This document shows positions 1 through 8,016 of a stretch of DNA of 28,977 nt, piece after piece. The stretch covers positions 1-28,977 of the forward strand of contig JAJKFJ010023932.1 of NCBI GenBank assembly GCA_027382625.1, read 5' to 3'. Made by a program: the position numbers and the translations under genes. Source of the DNA: Tetmemena sp. SeJ-2015 (Eukaryota; Ciliophora; Spirotrichea; Sporadotrichida; Oxytrichidae). The first letter of the stretch is position 1; the number at the start of each line of letters is the position of its first letter. The notes under the pieces are model-generated. The model made no database searches and was not told the DNA's origin. It was given only the letters and a program-made list of their open reading frames with translations.

Positions 1-3000
1 AATGATAGATAAATTGCGATAGTGTTTAATAGACAGAGTAGAATATCTTAATAACTCCCGAGAAGAGAGTCACTGGGCTTAGCAGTTTCTTATAGAGAGG
101 TACGCCTTTTCCAGTATCCTCAAATACGAGATTGCTGAAACGACCGTCCTCTATTTACCTAAAAACTTCGTACTTGTGTAGAGTAGAGGCAAATAAGTTG
201 TCTATCTGAGCTATGATATAGAGGGATAGGAAGTTTACAATGATACATAAATAAAAAGCTGTTAATTATTTGCTTATGATATCCTGCACGCCCTCAATAC
301 TGCAAAGTAGGATATAAAAAACTCATTTAGAATAAGTAATTTAATTAGGATGATGTTGACCACTTCAGTGGAGAGAGCCATGGAGAGCTGCATGAAGCTG
401 ACAGATATCATTTTGAATCTGTTCGTCCGGCTATTCTTGATCTTCAATCTTGCGAAGTTCAGCATGTTCAAAGACTCAATTTAATTATCAGTGTATTAAA
501 TTTCCAAACTTTTCTTTTTACGACTGCAGAACCTCAGACTGCAACTGCATGTGCAGAAGGGCTGAACAGAGCAGTCTCGCAAGCACTATTTCGAAGAATC
601 TATTTGTTCTTAATGATGATTAAATAAGTTCAATAATCTAGCTTAAGGGATAGAGTAGTCTATTTCTATTTGTTCATACACAAGAGCGAGAAGTCTGAAA
701 TTTATTTTATCGATCAATGAGAGAAGTGTAGATTGAATTATGAAGACGAAGAAAGAGTAGCCAAGGAGAACATTTGCCTACTCTTGATCGATAGGGATCA
801 TCTAATCTGGTTCCTTGTCCTCGCCAACTACTCTTGCGAATCTTATTGAAAAAGGACTTCTGCTTTAAGTGTAGGAAGATGGCCTCAAAAGATTAAATTA
901 AAAGCACGGAACTCCTAGACATTGTATAAGCTACAAAGTTAAAGTGTTGTATATTTTTTGATTGAGGGCTTTTTGATATCATGGTTGGCGTTATAGTGAG
1001 AAGATCTTTGAGACTGCTTTGAAACGGTTCTAATATCTTTCTTCTAGTTTATCTTCTCTCCTTTAAACTCATCGAGAGTGTAAAAGCTGGCGAAGGTCAT
1101 CGAATAGATGTCTATCGTCAATTTATAAAGAAATTAAACTTTACTTATGAATTACACTCTGTGTTGAACTTCAAGCAGCAGTTGTTGCTTTTGATGACCC
1201 ACTGCCTTGAACTTAGCTTTAATCTTGTTGTTTCTCTTTTTATGTCTCTTCATAATGTATTTGATGGCTCTCTTGCTCACATAGGTCCAAATGTAAGAGA
1301 GGACCACCCCTATGAAGCAGTAAGTGCAATAGCTCCAAAGAGTCTGCAAAATATTCTTCTAGTGCAGCACTACAATCTTATTGTAAAAAACAAATAGTCA
1401 AATATTTATCTATAGATTATTAAATCATAAAGATCTGAGCTACTATCATACCGCATATCATAATGAACAAGAAAGGCTTAATTTTAAGTTCATAAATAAG
1501 CATAGATATTGTAAATAGCTTGAAGCATTTAACGCATCTCTAAAGCCTTAGATGTATTTAAAATTAAAATTTAATTTATTAAATAGATGTGAGAAGTAGT
1601 CAAAGATTAGGTAAATAGTTGAAAAGCTGAAGAGTGCTATTTGAAGAAAGAGGGTGTACTTCAAAGTGTGATATCTGGAGTCAACTCCAGTCATTGACTC
1701 GTACATACTAACTAAATCATCCACTGAATTTAAATTACTACTTGGGTCTAATTGGTAGAATGGGTGGAGCTCGTTTATTTCTCTCGAGGACTCGTATTCA
1801 TTACAACAAAATATTTTAAACTTTGATTTTTCTAAAAAATATTTTATCAATAAAGTAAACTATTGTATTATATTTAAACTGGTAAAATAAATACTCATAG
1901 ATTTATTATGCATATAAGCGGCATGCCACAGCAAACCATATAAAAAATGAGCATATATTTTAATATTTGCTCATATGTGTGATAAAGTTAAGAGCTTAAT
2001 CTCGGGCAACAATAAGATAATCTTAGTTCAGGAATTCTGGATCCAATATTTAGTTCTTAATTCTGAACTACTTCTAAGCATCTTTGTACTCCTCATACTC
2101 CTTAACCCATCGAGGAGGCTCTTACTAAGCTTGCTGCATTTCATTTAACGAGTTTGATGTTTCTAACTTTAAACAATTAAAAAATTTAGCATTACTACTT
2201 TCCCTCTTCTTGCTCCTCCTCTTTTAAATCTTCATCAGCCTCCTATCCTGATTAATCTAAAATCAAAAATTATAAGGTATTTGTGATTACGAGTTGATAG
2301 AGTAGTTGATTTTTGTAACTATAGTTTCAGATTGTGCCTATTTTAATCTATGATTTTCTTCTTCTTCCTCCACTCTTTGAGTATTTCGCTTGCTTACTTG
2401 AGCACTGACTGTGCTTGCACTTTTGAATACAGTGCTTGCCTGCTTACTTAGATAGTCGTAGTTTTTGACTTTCTTGAATATGGGCACTTTAAAATGAAAC
2501 TAAAACATTTATAGTCATTGTAATTAATTATATTTTTATGACTTTGAATTTGATACCGAAGAAGAAATCTAGCAGCAAGAATATCATGACACTCACCAGA
2601 CTGAGATAGTAGAAGGTGACTTCTATCAACTGCCAGGCGAAGATTTTGCTGTCTTTCAACTGCAGGTTGCTCAATTTAACCATAGTTTGAAAGTCCTGAG
2701 AGTCTGATCCCATCAGCTCCTTCAAAGCATTGATGTTTTACAGATCTTAGCTTTATTTTTAAACAAATAATTGCACCTAAAGAAAATTAGGTTTAGCTGG
2801 CTAGTAGTTTAACTTGAACGTAGAGAATGCCGCCCAAATAAATCACAGCCCCTATTATCTCGAAAATTAAAAATAAAAGTTAATGATAAATTGAGCCGAG
2901 TCCATCATCCTACTTCATCACACGCGATCTTACTATCTTTGAATAGTCTATTAAGTAAACTAGGATGTGAACTACTAGCATAATTCCCACAGAGGAGTCA

Positions 3001-3144
3001 CTTGATTACATTTCAATGTCTTCAGTCAGCAAAAATATATATGTTTATAAGCAAGAGGTAAATAGTGAGAAGACCCAAAGAGAATTGAAAATGAAGTAGT
3101 TAAGAGGGATACTTATAGCCCTGAAGTGGATCCAAGTGCTACAT
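1..3144 (-). CDS. Gene A: multi-pass membrane protein, germline copy, C-terminus off the window
   Basis: Read on the minus strand with TAA/TAG as Gln. The start is ATG at 3144 (MQHLDPLQGYK), conserved with genes B and C. Eighteen IESs (listed separately) must be removed. After removal one frame runs from the ATG to a Tyr codon at 31, the 766th codon, where another IES probably begins. Many hydrophobic spans are visible, such as IFEIIGAVIYLGGILY and TLFLQIALFSFSTIYLIF. Landmarks shared with B and C are a cytoplasmic-looking DIYSMTFASFYT block, LARLLCSALLHMQLQ, NIILLCSIEGVQDII and DNLFAST. A linker of roughly 90 residues, from KVPIFKK to QQAQQEPP and rich in S, Q and E, is present only in A. 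I do not recognise a function. It looks like one of the expanded ciliate families of many-spanning membrane proteins, and a transport or receptor role would be a guess. Gene B ends 186 bp upstream. Confidence 0.85.
240..281 (-). other. IES A18, pointer TATCAT, 36 bp removed
   Basis: Pointer copies are at 240-245 and 276-281. Removal joins EGVQDII to VNFLSLYII. B and C have no IES here. Confidence 0.9.
308..350 (-). other. IES A17, pointer TCCTA, 38 bp removed
   Basis: Pointer copies are at 308-312 and 346-350. Removal joins EVVNIIL to LCSIEGVQ, rebuilding the family signature. B20 and C15 are a few codons away. Confidence 0.92.
473..525 (-). other. IES A16, pointer AGTC, 49 bp removed
   Basis: Pointer copies are at 473-476 and 522-525. 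Removal joins SEVLQS to LNMLNFARLK, the site of B19 and C14. Confidence 0.85.
597..640 (-). other. IES A15, pointer TAGATT, 38 bp removed
   Basis: Pointer copies are at 597-602 and 635-640. Removal joins YSIPQAR to FFEIVLARLLC and corrects the frame. Confidence 0.85.
667..707 (-). other. IES A14, pointer AAATA, 36 bp removed
   Basis: Pointer copies are at 667-671 and 703-707. Removal joins LSLIDKI to EIDYSIPQAR. It is in frame, supported by length agreement with C. Confidence 0.65.
845..965 (-). other. IES A13, pointer TCAAT, 116 bp removed
   Basis: Pointer copies are at 845-849 and 961-965. Removal joins DIKKPSI to RFARVVGEDKEP. The result aligns without gaps to the LEKVHGVDEAP block of B. 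B17 and C12 sit at nearly the same place. Confidence 0.88.
1132..1154 (-). other. IES A12, pointer TAATT, 18 bp removed
   Basis: Pointer copies are at 1132-1136 and 1150-1154. Removal joins VQHRVQ to FLYKLTIDIYS. The insert keeps the frame, so support is only from alignment with B and C. Confidence 0.6.
1386..1431 (-). other. IES A11, pointer TTT, 43 bp removed
   Basis: The short pointer lies inside a T run, so the boundary can slide. Removal joins IVAQIF to YNKIVVLHQK and corrects the frame. Confidence 0.65.
1478..1532 (-). other. IES A10, pointer TTAA, 51 bp removed
   Basis: Pointer copies are at 1478-1481 and 1529-1532. Removal joins LQRCV to KPFLFIMICGM, near B12 and C10. Confidence 0.85.
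1549..1590 (-). other. IES A9, pointer ACATCTA, 35 bp removed
   Basis: Pointer copies are at 1549-1555 and 1584-1590. Removal joins FDYFSHL to RLQRCV, matching DIFTYIRVDK of B. Confidence 0.9.
1807..1935 (-). other. IES A8, pointer TTTG or TGT, 125 bp removed
   Basis: Repeat copies are at 1807-1810 and 1932-1935. Removal joins LIFYMVC to CNEYESSREI. Two possible pointers give the same protein. B10 lies at the same place. Confidence 0.75.
1952..1976 (-). other. IES A7, pointer ATATG, 20 bp removed
   Basis: Pointer copies are at 1952-1956 and 1972-1976. Removal joins LNFITHM to LIFYMVC, near B9 and C7 in the paralogs. Confidence 0.8.
2166..2201 (-). other. IES A6, pointer AAAGT, 31 bp removed
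   Basis: Pointer copies are at 2166-2170 and 2197-2201. Removal joins EEQEEGK to LETSNSLNEM. Confidence 0.88.
2249..2289 (-). other. IES A5, pointer TAATCA, 35 bp removed
   Basis: Pointer copies are at 2249-2254 and 2284-2289. Removal joins SINSQS to GQEADEDLKEEE in the linker unique to A. Confidence 0.9.
2486..2545 (-). other. IES A4, pointer AAAGT, 55 bp removed
   Basis: Pointer copies are at 2486-2490 and 2541-2545. Removal joins FFGIKFK to VPIFKKVKN. Confidence 0.9.
2747..2798 (-). other. IES A3, pointer AGCTAA, 46 bp removed
   Basis: Pointer copies are at 2747-2752 and 2793-2798. Removal joins VKLLAS to QDLQNINALKEL and matches the position of C3. Confidence 0.9.
2864..2892 (-). other. 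IES A2, pointer AATTT, 24 bp removed
   Basis: Pointer copies are at 2864-2868 and 2888-2892. Removal joins DDGLGSI to FEIIGAV. The same protein position is interrupted in B (B3) and C (C2). Confidence 0.8.
3028..3054 (-). other. IES A1, pointer TTGCT, 22 bp removed
   Basis: Pointer copies are at 3028-3032 and 3050-3054. Removal joins LLTIYLL to LTEDIEM and restores the frame that otherwise hits TGA. Confidence 0.85.
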
Positions 3145-3330
3145 TGCTTATTTATTTTTACAATTACATTTTCAGCTAAGCCAAAATTGATTTATCCAAT
3201 AACTAATCTTTAAATTTAATATCAGACTCTCTTGAATGAATAGAAATTTATTTCATAAAAGGTATTTTATGATATTCAATTAAAGTTAAAGTTCATCTTA
3301 GGTTTTAATCTTACTAGGAATTGCTAATTT
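3145..3330. other. A-B intergenic gap, 186 bp
   Basis: AT-rich and without a coding frame. If each gene becomes its own small macronuclear chromosome, as known for this ciliate group, the two telomere-addition sites should lie here. No C4A4 repeat or other boundary signal is visible. Confidence 0.6.
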
Positions 3331-6300
3331 TCATAGTGAGGAAGAATTTATGCTGTCTAAGTATGCCTTTAAATAATAGACAAAGGCAGGGAACTGCTTG
3401 TCTACTATATAAACCAACTAATGAAAATCTCCATCTAGAGAAAATATATCATTGTAGATGTAGAAAAAGAAAGAATAGAATACTGCAGTAAATAAATAAC
3501 AAAGTGCTTTTATTTAGGATATAAAGTAAATGCCATGAAGTAGTATCACAGAAATAAATTATATTTAAAACATAATTTCATAAACTTCATAAGTCCAAAA
3601 AATAAACTAATTTCATAAATAAAAAATCAAATTTACAAAATTCTTTTACCTCATTATAGAAGTTTCGATACAATATTTTTACGCTAAAACTGAGAATAAT
3701 AAACTCTTTTTAATTCATTTAGATAAATTAACTGACTTTCACAAGTTTAGTAAGTAGAGTAAAGAAATTTGCAAGCGTTTATTATGATGTTGAGAGGACT
3801 TAGAAACCTCTTTACAAAAGATTGCTTCGGCTGATTGTCTTAAAAAGAAAGACCATTGAATTTGCCCTCTTCAATATCCTATATGATCTCCTAGTTTTAT
3901 AGAGTAGAGGCAAACAAATTATCAAGTGTTGCTATCACATACAGAGACAAGAAGTTAATTATGATGTCTTGAACTTAAATAAGAATTATTTTTCTAAACT
4001 GACTCAAGGCTGCACAACAGAATGATATTTGTGATCTCTGTAGCAAAAGCAATGGCAAACTACATAAAAGCTACCAAAAGCATTTTGAATCTATAGGAGG
4101 AGCTTTCGCTAATCTCCTGCCTCACGAATAATAGAAGGCATAGGGATTATATATAAACATTTAATGATTGGTAAATATCAGCTTGGAGTTACATGTGCAA
4201 GATGGCAGCACACAATAACCTTGCAAGTAATATGTCAAAGCTTGAGGTTGCTCCAGTATTCAAAATTTTGAAATTATTTTATCCTGAACTTGAGAGCTGA
4301 TGTCTCGAAGAATCAGAAATATCAGAATATTTTACACGCCAAACACAAATAGAGAGTATGCAAAGAGCACGTTTGAAGATTTATTGTTTACTGCGTTCAT
4401 CAATTTAGGAGCCTCGTCTACACCATGAACTTTTTCTAATTATATATTATCTTTTTAAATTAGGGAGGTAGATGAAATCTGTTAGGCTCATTAGGTTTTT
4501 ATTATGCTCTGTTAGTTTGCAGCCTGATTAATTCTTGAATTTGCTCTTCCTTTTCCTCCCTTCGCTTGATCATAGTGTAGCATGTTGCGAACGTCATAGA
4601 GTATATGTCGACTGACAGTCTAACTTAAATAAGACTATTTATGCGTATTTACTTTTTGGAAGGGAATAGTCTTTATACTCTCCTTTATATACTCAATCAC
4701 CTTGAATTAAGCTTAATTAAATTATTGAATTTGGAAGTGTTTGTCTGTTCTTAGCTGCTCTCCAACTTTTTCTTCCAGAACAGTTTCTTGAAAACTCGTA
4801 CAGTAATCTTTTCTAGGAAATAGGAAACATATATGCCCAAATATATAAAGCAAATCATCATCCACAGTCTCTCTTCAACTTAAAATTTAGATTGTTCTTA
4901 TTTAAATTAATATGCCAACTCGATGTATTTGTATAACAACAAGCATAAAAATTGGATATTTTTGCTTTAACAAAATTATTCATAAAGATGATGTAGAGAA
5001 ACAAGACAGTGCCAAAAATACCCATAAAGATTCTAATAAAAAAAAAATATTCTTTGGGATGTTTAAATAAGCAATGAGTAATTAATTTTTCAACTCATTT
5101 ACACCCTATTTATATTAAATGAATAATTCTAAAGGGCCTTCGTATCTTATCGACTCTTATATAAGTGAAAATGTCTAGAAAAGAATAGAAAAAGAGGAGC
5201 CCAAAGAAAACAATTTAAACTATAAGCGCTTATTACAAAGTGTGCCATTCCTACTATTAGAACTCTTTTGCGAATTTATTCTACAAAAGCTCAAAGTCTA
5301 CTTTCAATAAATAATTTAGATATGCATTTATTTTTAATTAAAAAGTCTGCCTTTGTATCACTATTAGTATAATACTCATTCTCAGGTGGAAGCAAATATT
5401 GAACAAATAATTTTTATAATAGCAAAATATAATTAATCATCTATAAAAACACTCAATTGTTGAAAAGGAGAAATTTATTTTATTGATAATAGCTTTGATA
5501 ATTATAAAATATAATTATTGAAAAAGAATTGGCCCTAAATTTTAATAAACCAAATAAATTAAATTGATAGTAAGGAAGCATAAAAATGAGGATGCCTTAA
5601 AATAACAAATAGTTTTAGCCTAGACAGACTAGAGAAGTAACAAATTGGTTTGCTTGCTCATTTGAAGTAATTAGAATATCCTAATTGTAGTAGTCTTCTT
5701 CGAATAGGCACAGCTTTCTTTTATATTTGTCCTTGAATTACTTATAATCTCTCTCTTCCTTCAGCCATTAGGGCTCTTTATTTTAAAAATCATATCATAA
5801 TTTTAAAGATGTAATTTTCGGGTTCTCCGCCTTCCGAAGATTAAGAAATTATTATTTAACATTTTATGTTTATCTTTTTTATTAAATAATATATGTAGGA
5901 GTTGTTTTAAATGCAAAAGTTTTTTTTAAAAATAATTTAAAATTAATTAATTGATTGAATTAAAGGTAGGTAAACAGTTAACTCAAAATAAAAACCTTAT
6001 ATAATTTTATTATTATCTCAATGATTGTTTACCGTTTTAAGTGTTTCACTTTTATTATTTTTTAGATTGATCTAGCATAAAAGTGTTTTTATTGCTAATT
6101 AAAAAATAAAATAAACCTATAGACAAAAAGAGGAATGTACTGACTCGACTCTTCATAATCTTCATAATTATTATAATAATTTTAAGAAAACATATATCTT
6201 TGTTTAACTCTAAGAGACACTCTTCCATCAAATTTACCAGCACACCTTCTATACTCTCTAAAACGTAAATTCATTCCTATAATTTGTAATTAAATTCAAT

Positions 6301-7320
6301 CGAGTTCTTTGTAAAATGATCTAAAATAATTGAATTATTTATACAAAGTAAATTAAATTCTAACCAAGCACTCCTAATTATATAAAATTTGCATTTATTC
6401 TATTGTCTCTAATTAATTCATCCATATAACTGTAAAATAGAAACAGTGTATATGCATTTTTATATACTAATTAGAATTTTTAGCTAGCTTAAACACTTTA
6501 ATTAAAAAATCTATTTTTGGAATGTTTTCATCTATGATGAAGATGAGGATTCAACTTTCTTAAATTTTAAACATTTTAGGAAAATATTTTCTGAACCACA
6601 GGTAATTTATGCTTGAGGCCAAAAAGGAAGCAGCACATGAGGTATGCAAGAAGACAAAAAATGCACATGAAGTAGTAGAAGATTTCTATCACTTGCTAAA
6701 CAATAATTCATTATAAATTTGAACCTTGCCATTAGTAGTGCCTCTTAGATTCAAGAAAGGCATTAAAGAATCAAATAATTAAAGTAAGTAAATTTTATCT
6801 ATCTTATATATTAGAATGATACTATCAATGCCACATCCTAAATCGTATCTAGTTAATTCTCAAAGTTATTCACTTCTTCTGATGTCGAAAGAAATAAATA
6901 TATTACAAACTTGAGATAACCTTAACTTGCGAGTAGGTCACGCAACCCATGAATATGAAAGCTATCAAACTTTACAAGATAGCGTTGATAAAAAAATCAA
7001 ACAAGCAAACATTTTTAGAGCATACATTATAAATGATCCCATCATCTTCGGATTTAAGTTTAGATCTTACTCTGATAATGAAGTTTGTAATAAAGGCGAA
7101 TCCGTGAGCAACAAGGAGCACAGTAGGGGAGTAGTCAAATTTTTCATAATTTATATCCCCTTTGATAAGGATAGTAAAATATAAATGAAATTTAGGAGTA
7201 TAGAGGTCATGACCAGTAGACATAAATTTATCTAGAGTTTAAAAATTAAATTAGACCAAACTGAATGTGTATGAGTTGAGAGGGGAATTTGTAACCTTGA
7301 AGAGGATCTTTATGTTACAT
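3331..7320 (-). CDS. Gene B: multi-pass membrane protein, complete germline copy
   Basis: Starts at ATG 7320 (MQHKDPLQGYK) and ends at TGA 3331-3333 (after DSINSSSL). Twenty-two IESs are removed. The frame then closes exactly, giving 739 residues. Order of landmarks: N-terminal membrane spans around TVLLVAHGFAFITNFI; EDDG; MGCVTYSQVK; QVIEIFYYFMCIFCLLAYL; PQWLKEERDYKQF; further spans; VEERLWMMICFIYLGIYV followed by a basic KKLFWKKK; DIYSMTFATCYTMIKRREEK with a coiled-coil-like E/K/Q stretch; LARLLCAAILHMQLQ; NIILLCSLESVQDII; DNLFAST; and a final span AFTAVFYSFFFYIYND. Trp in the YQWQ motif is codon 137, against 138 in C and 140 in A, an independent check on the IES calls. The family is unrecognised. 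B is closer to C than to A. Confidence 0.88.
3487..3531 (-). other. IES B22, pointer ATTTACT, 38 bp removed
   Basis: Pointer copies are at 3487-3493 and 3525-3531. Removal joins YYFMAFT to AVFYSFFFY, the same site as C18. Confidence 0.92.
3541..3752 (-). other. IES B21, pointer TACTA, 207 bp removed
   Basis: Pointer copies are at 3541-3545 and 3748-3752. Removal joins FLYSTY to YFMAFTAV and eliminates in-frame TGA codons. C17 has the same site and pointer. Confidence 0.85.
3972..4000 (-). other. IES B20, pointer AGTT, 25 bp removed
   Basis: Pointer copies are at 3972-3975 and 3997-4000. Removal joins CSLESVQ to DIIINFLSL. Confidence 0.9.
4145..4169 (-). other. IES B19, pointer AATC, 21 bp removed
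   Basis: Pointer copies are at 4145-4148 and 4166-4169. Removal joins QADIYQS to LCLLLFVRQ. C15 has the same site and the same pointer. Confidence 0.85.
4265..4280 (-). other. IES B18, pointer AAAAT, only 11 bp removed
   Basis: Copies are at 4265-4269 and 4276-4280. Removal joins QVQDKI to LNTGATSSFD. C14 interrupts nearly the same codon. Confidence 0.8.
4438..4462 (-). other. IES B17, pointer TAATT, 20 bp removed
   Basis: Pointer copies are at 4438-4442 and 4458-4462. Removal joins FHLPPQ to LEKVHGVDEA. The boundaries lack GT and AG, so it is not a spliceosomal intron. C13 has the same site. Confidence 0.92.
4636..4650 (-). other. IES B16, pointer AAATA, only 10 bp removed
   Basis: Copies at 4636-4640 and 4646-4650 are separated by 5 bp. 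Removal joins FQKVNS to LIQVRLSVDIYS. Without it the frame is off by one. Confidence 0.75.
4702..4731 (-). other. IES B15, pointer AATTCAA, 23 bp removed
   Basis: Pointer copies are at 4702-4708 and 4725-4731. Removal joins QTNTSKF to KVIEYIKES, the same site as C12. Confidence 0.92.
4880..4910 (-). other. IES B14, pointer TTAA, 27 bp removed
   Basis: Pointer copies are at 4880-4883 and 4907-4910. Removal joins IELAYQ to VEERLWMM. It is frame-neutral, supported by equal length with C. Confidence 0.7.
4941..4987 (-). other. IES B13, pointer CTT, 44 bp removed
   Basis: Pointer copies are at 4941-4943 and 4985-4987. Removal joins FLYIIL to LLYKYIELA and corrects the frame, near A11. Confidence 0.7.
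5030..5132 (-). other. IES B12, pointer TTAGAAT, 96 bp removed
   Basis: Pointer copies are at 5030-5036 and 5126-5132. Removal joins IRRPFRI to FMGIFGTVL, the same site as C10. Confidence 0.92.
5293..5348 (-). other. IES B11, pointer AGACTTT, 49 bp removed
   Basis: Pointer copies are at 5293-5299 and 5342-5348. Removal joins DTKADF to ELLQNKFAKEF. Confidence 0.92.
5388..5580 (-). other. IES B10, pointer TGCTTCC, 186 bp removed
   Basis: Pointer copies are at 5388-5394 and 5574-5580. Removal joins ILIFMLP to PENEYYTNSD. Confidence 0.92.
5594..5621 (-). other. IES B9, pointer AGGC, 24 bp removed
   Basis: Pointer copies are at 5594-5597 and 5618-5621. Removal joins SLVCLG to ILIFMLP, identical in position to C7. 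Confidence 0.85.
5774..5827 (-). other. IES B8, pointer GAG, 51 bp removed
   Basis: Pointer copies are at 5774-5776 and 5825-5827. Removal joins LRKAE to PQWLKEER, the same site as C6. Confidence 0.7.
5831..6557 (-). other. IES B7, pointer AAG, 724 bp removed
   Basis: Joins QNVQNLRK to AEPQWLKEER. The pointer is only 3 bp, but the frame is correct downstream. The insert is very AT-rich. A 62-codon standard-code ORF at 6055-6243 inside it has no coding character. Confidence 0.6.
6692..6729 (-). other. IES B6, pointer GCAAG, 33 bp removed
   Basis: Pointer copies are at 6692-6696 and 6725-6729. Removal joins RHYQWQ to VIEIFYYF, the same site as C5. A is uninterrupted here. Confidence 0.9.
6768..6817 (-). 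other. IES B5, pointer ATTC, 46 bp removed
   Basis: Pointer copies are at 6768-6771 and 6814-6817. Removal joins ALIVSF to FNAFLESKRH, the same site as C4. Confidence 0.85.
6887..6914 (-). other. IES B4, pointer TC (ambiguous), 26 bp removed
   Basis: Removal joins QVKVIS to TSEEVNN and corrects the frame. The 2 bp pointer makes the exact edge uncertain. Confidence 0.55.
6986..7037 (-). other. IES B3, pointer ATCA, 48 bp removed
   Basis: Pointer copies are at 6986-6989 and 7034-7037. Removal joins KSEDDGI to NAILQSL. It is frame-neutral but aligned with A2 and C2. Confidence 0.75.
7168..7197 (-). other. IES B2, pointer TCCT, 26 bp removed
   Basis: Pointer copies are at 7168-7171 and 7194-7197. 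Removal joins LVMTSIL to LIKGDINYEK. Confidence 0.8.
7217..7256 (-). other. IES B1, pointer GTCTA, 35 bp removed
   Basis: Pointer copies are at 7217-7221 and 7252-7256. Removal joins HIQFGL to LVMTSIL, matching uninterrupted C. A TGGTC repeat offers an alternative boundary but fits C less well. Confidence 0.75.
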
Positions 7321-8016
7321 TTTTATAATTGCCTTTTAAGTAATTATAAATTTAATTAAAGTTATTAGATACTGAATCGACTTAAATTTTGAAATGCAAT
7401 CTTAAAAATCATAGTTTAAGCTTAAAGATTATATTTCTAACAAGATTATTTAGATTAAGTTTAGATCTAAACATATATCTATTAGTTTTTTTAAAAATAT
7501 AATTTTGTCAGGCTAAAAATTAATAATTTCATAGCTCATGATTATTTTGCAATAAAAAATAAAGAAATTAATTTTACCAGAAACTGAAAATATAGAGAGT
7601 TTATTTGCCTCTATTTATTCAATAAGTCTCTATTTTTAATTTTTCAAAACTGTGATAAATATACTACCCTCTTAATTTTTGTATTATGATACCTTTTATC
7701 TCTAGCGAATGCTCAAAGGAAAAAAGAAGGTTAAAAATAGAGAAGATATGCAAATTTTGTAAAATTAGCAGCCCCTACTAATTTACTGAATTAATTTGAT
7801 TAAATAAATTTTAATCATTTAGTAAATATTGCGATCTTAAGAGTTAATTCAGCTTCATTTTTTGTATTAAAATTATATTAGCTTGTAATTGCTCCTATAA
7901 TATAATAAAATAGTTTAATGTTAAATTCTAATGTCTATCATTATATCCAATGTAAGTTAGTAAATTATAATCTCCATATTTTGTAATAAATACTTATATA
8001 TTCTATATTTACAAAC
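7321..8016. other. B-C intergenic region, 696 bp
   Basis: About 80% A+T and without a coding frame on either strand. A 14 bp match to the DNLFAST-coding stretch of genes B and C lies inverted near 7600. No terminator or promoter signal is recognisable. Confidence 0.6.

Noticed and set aside
1952..1976. Small inverted repeat (GAGCAAATATT facing AATATATGCTC) as a hairpin or terminator.
   Set aside because: It coincides with IES A7 and its pointers inside a coding region, so an excised insert explains it better.
4438..4462. Spliceosomal introns as the explanation for the interruptions.
   Set aside because: The inserts lack consistent GT and AG ends, are flanked by direct repeats, and many are 10-25 bp, too short for splicing.
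6055..6243. Minus-strand standard-code ORF of 62 codons.
   Set aside because: It lies inside IES B7, is extremely AT-rich and has no counterpart in A or C.
6927..7184. + strand ORF of 85 codons beginning MRVGHATHEYESYQT.
   Set aside because: Shadow of gene B MDSs, which read the conserved TVLLVAHGFAF block on the other strand and cross IES B3.
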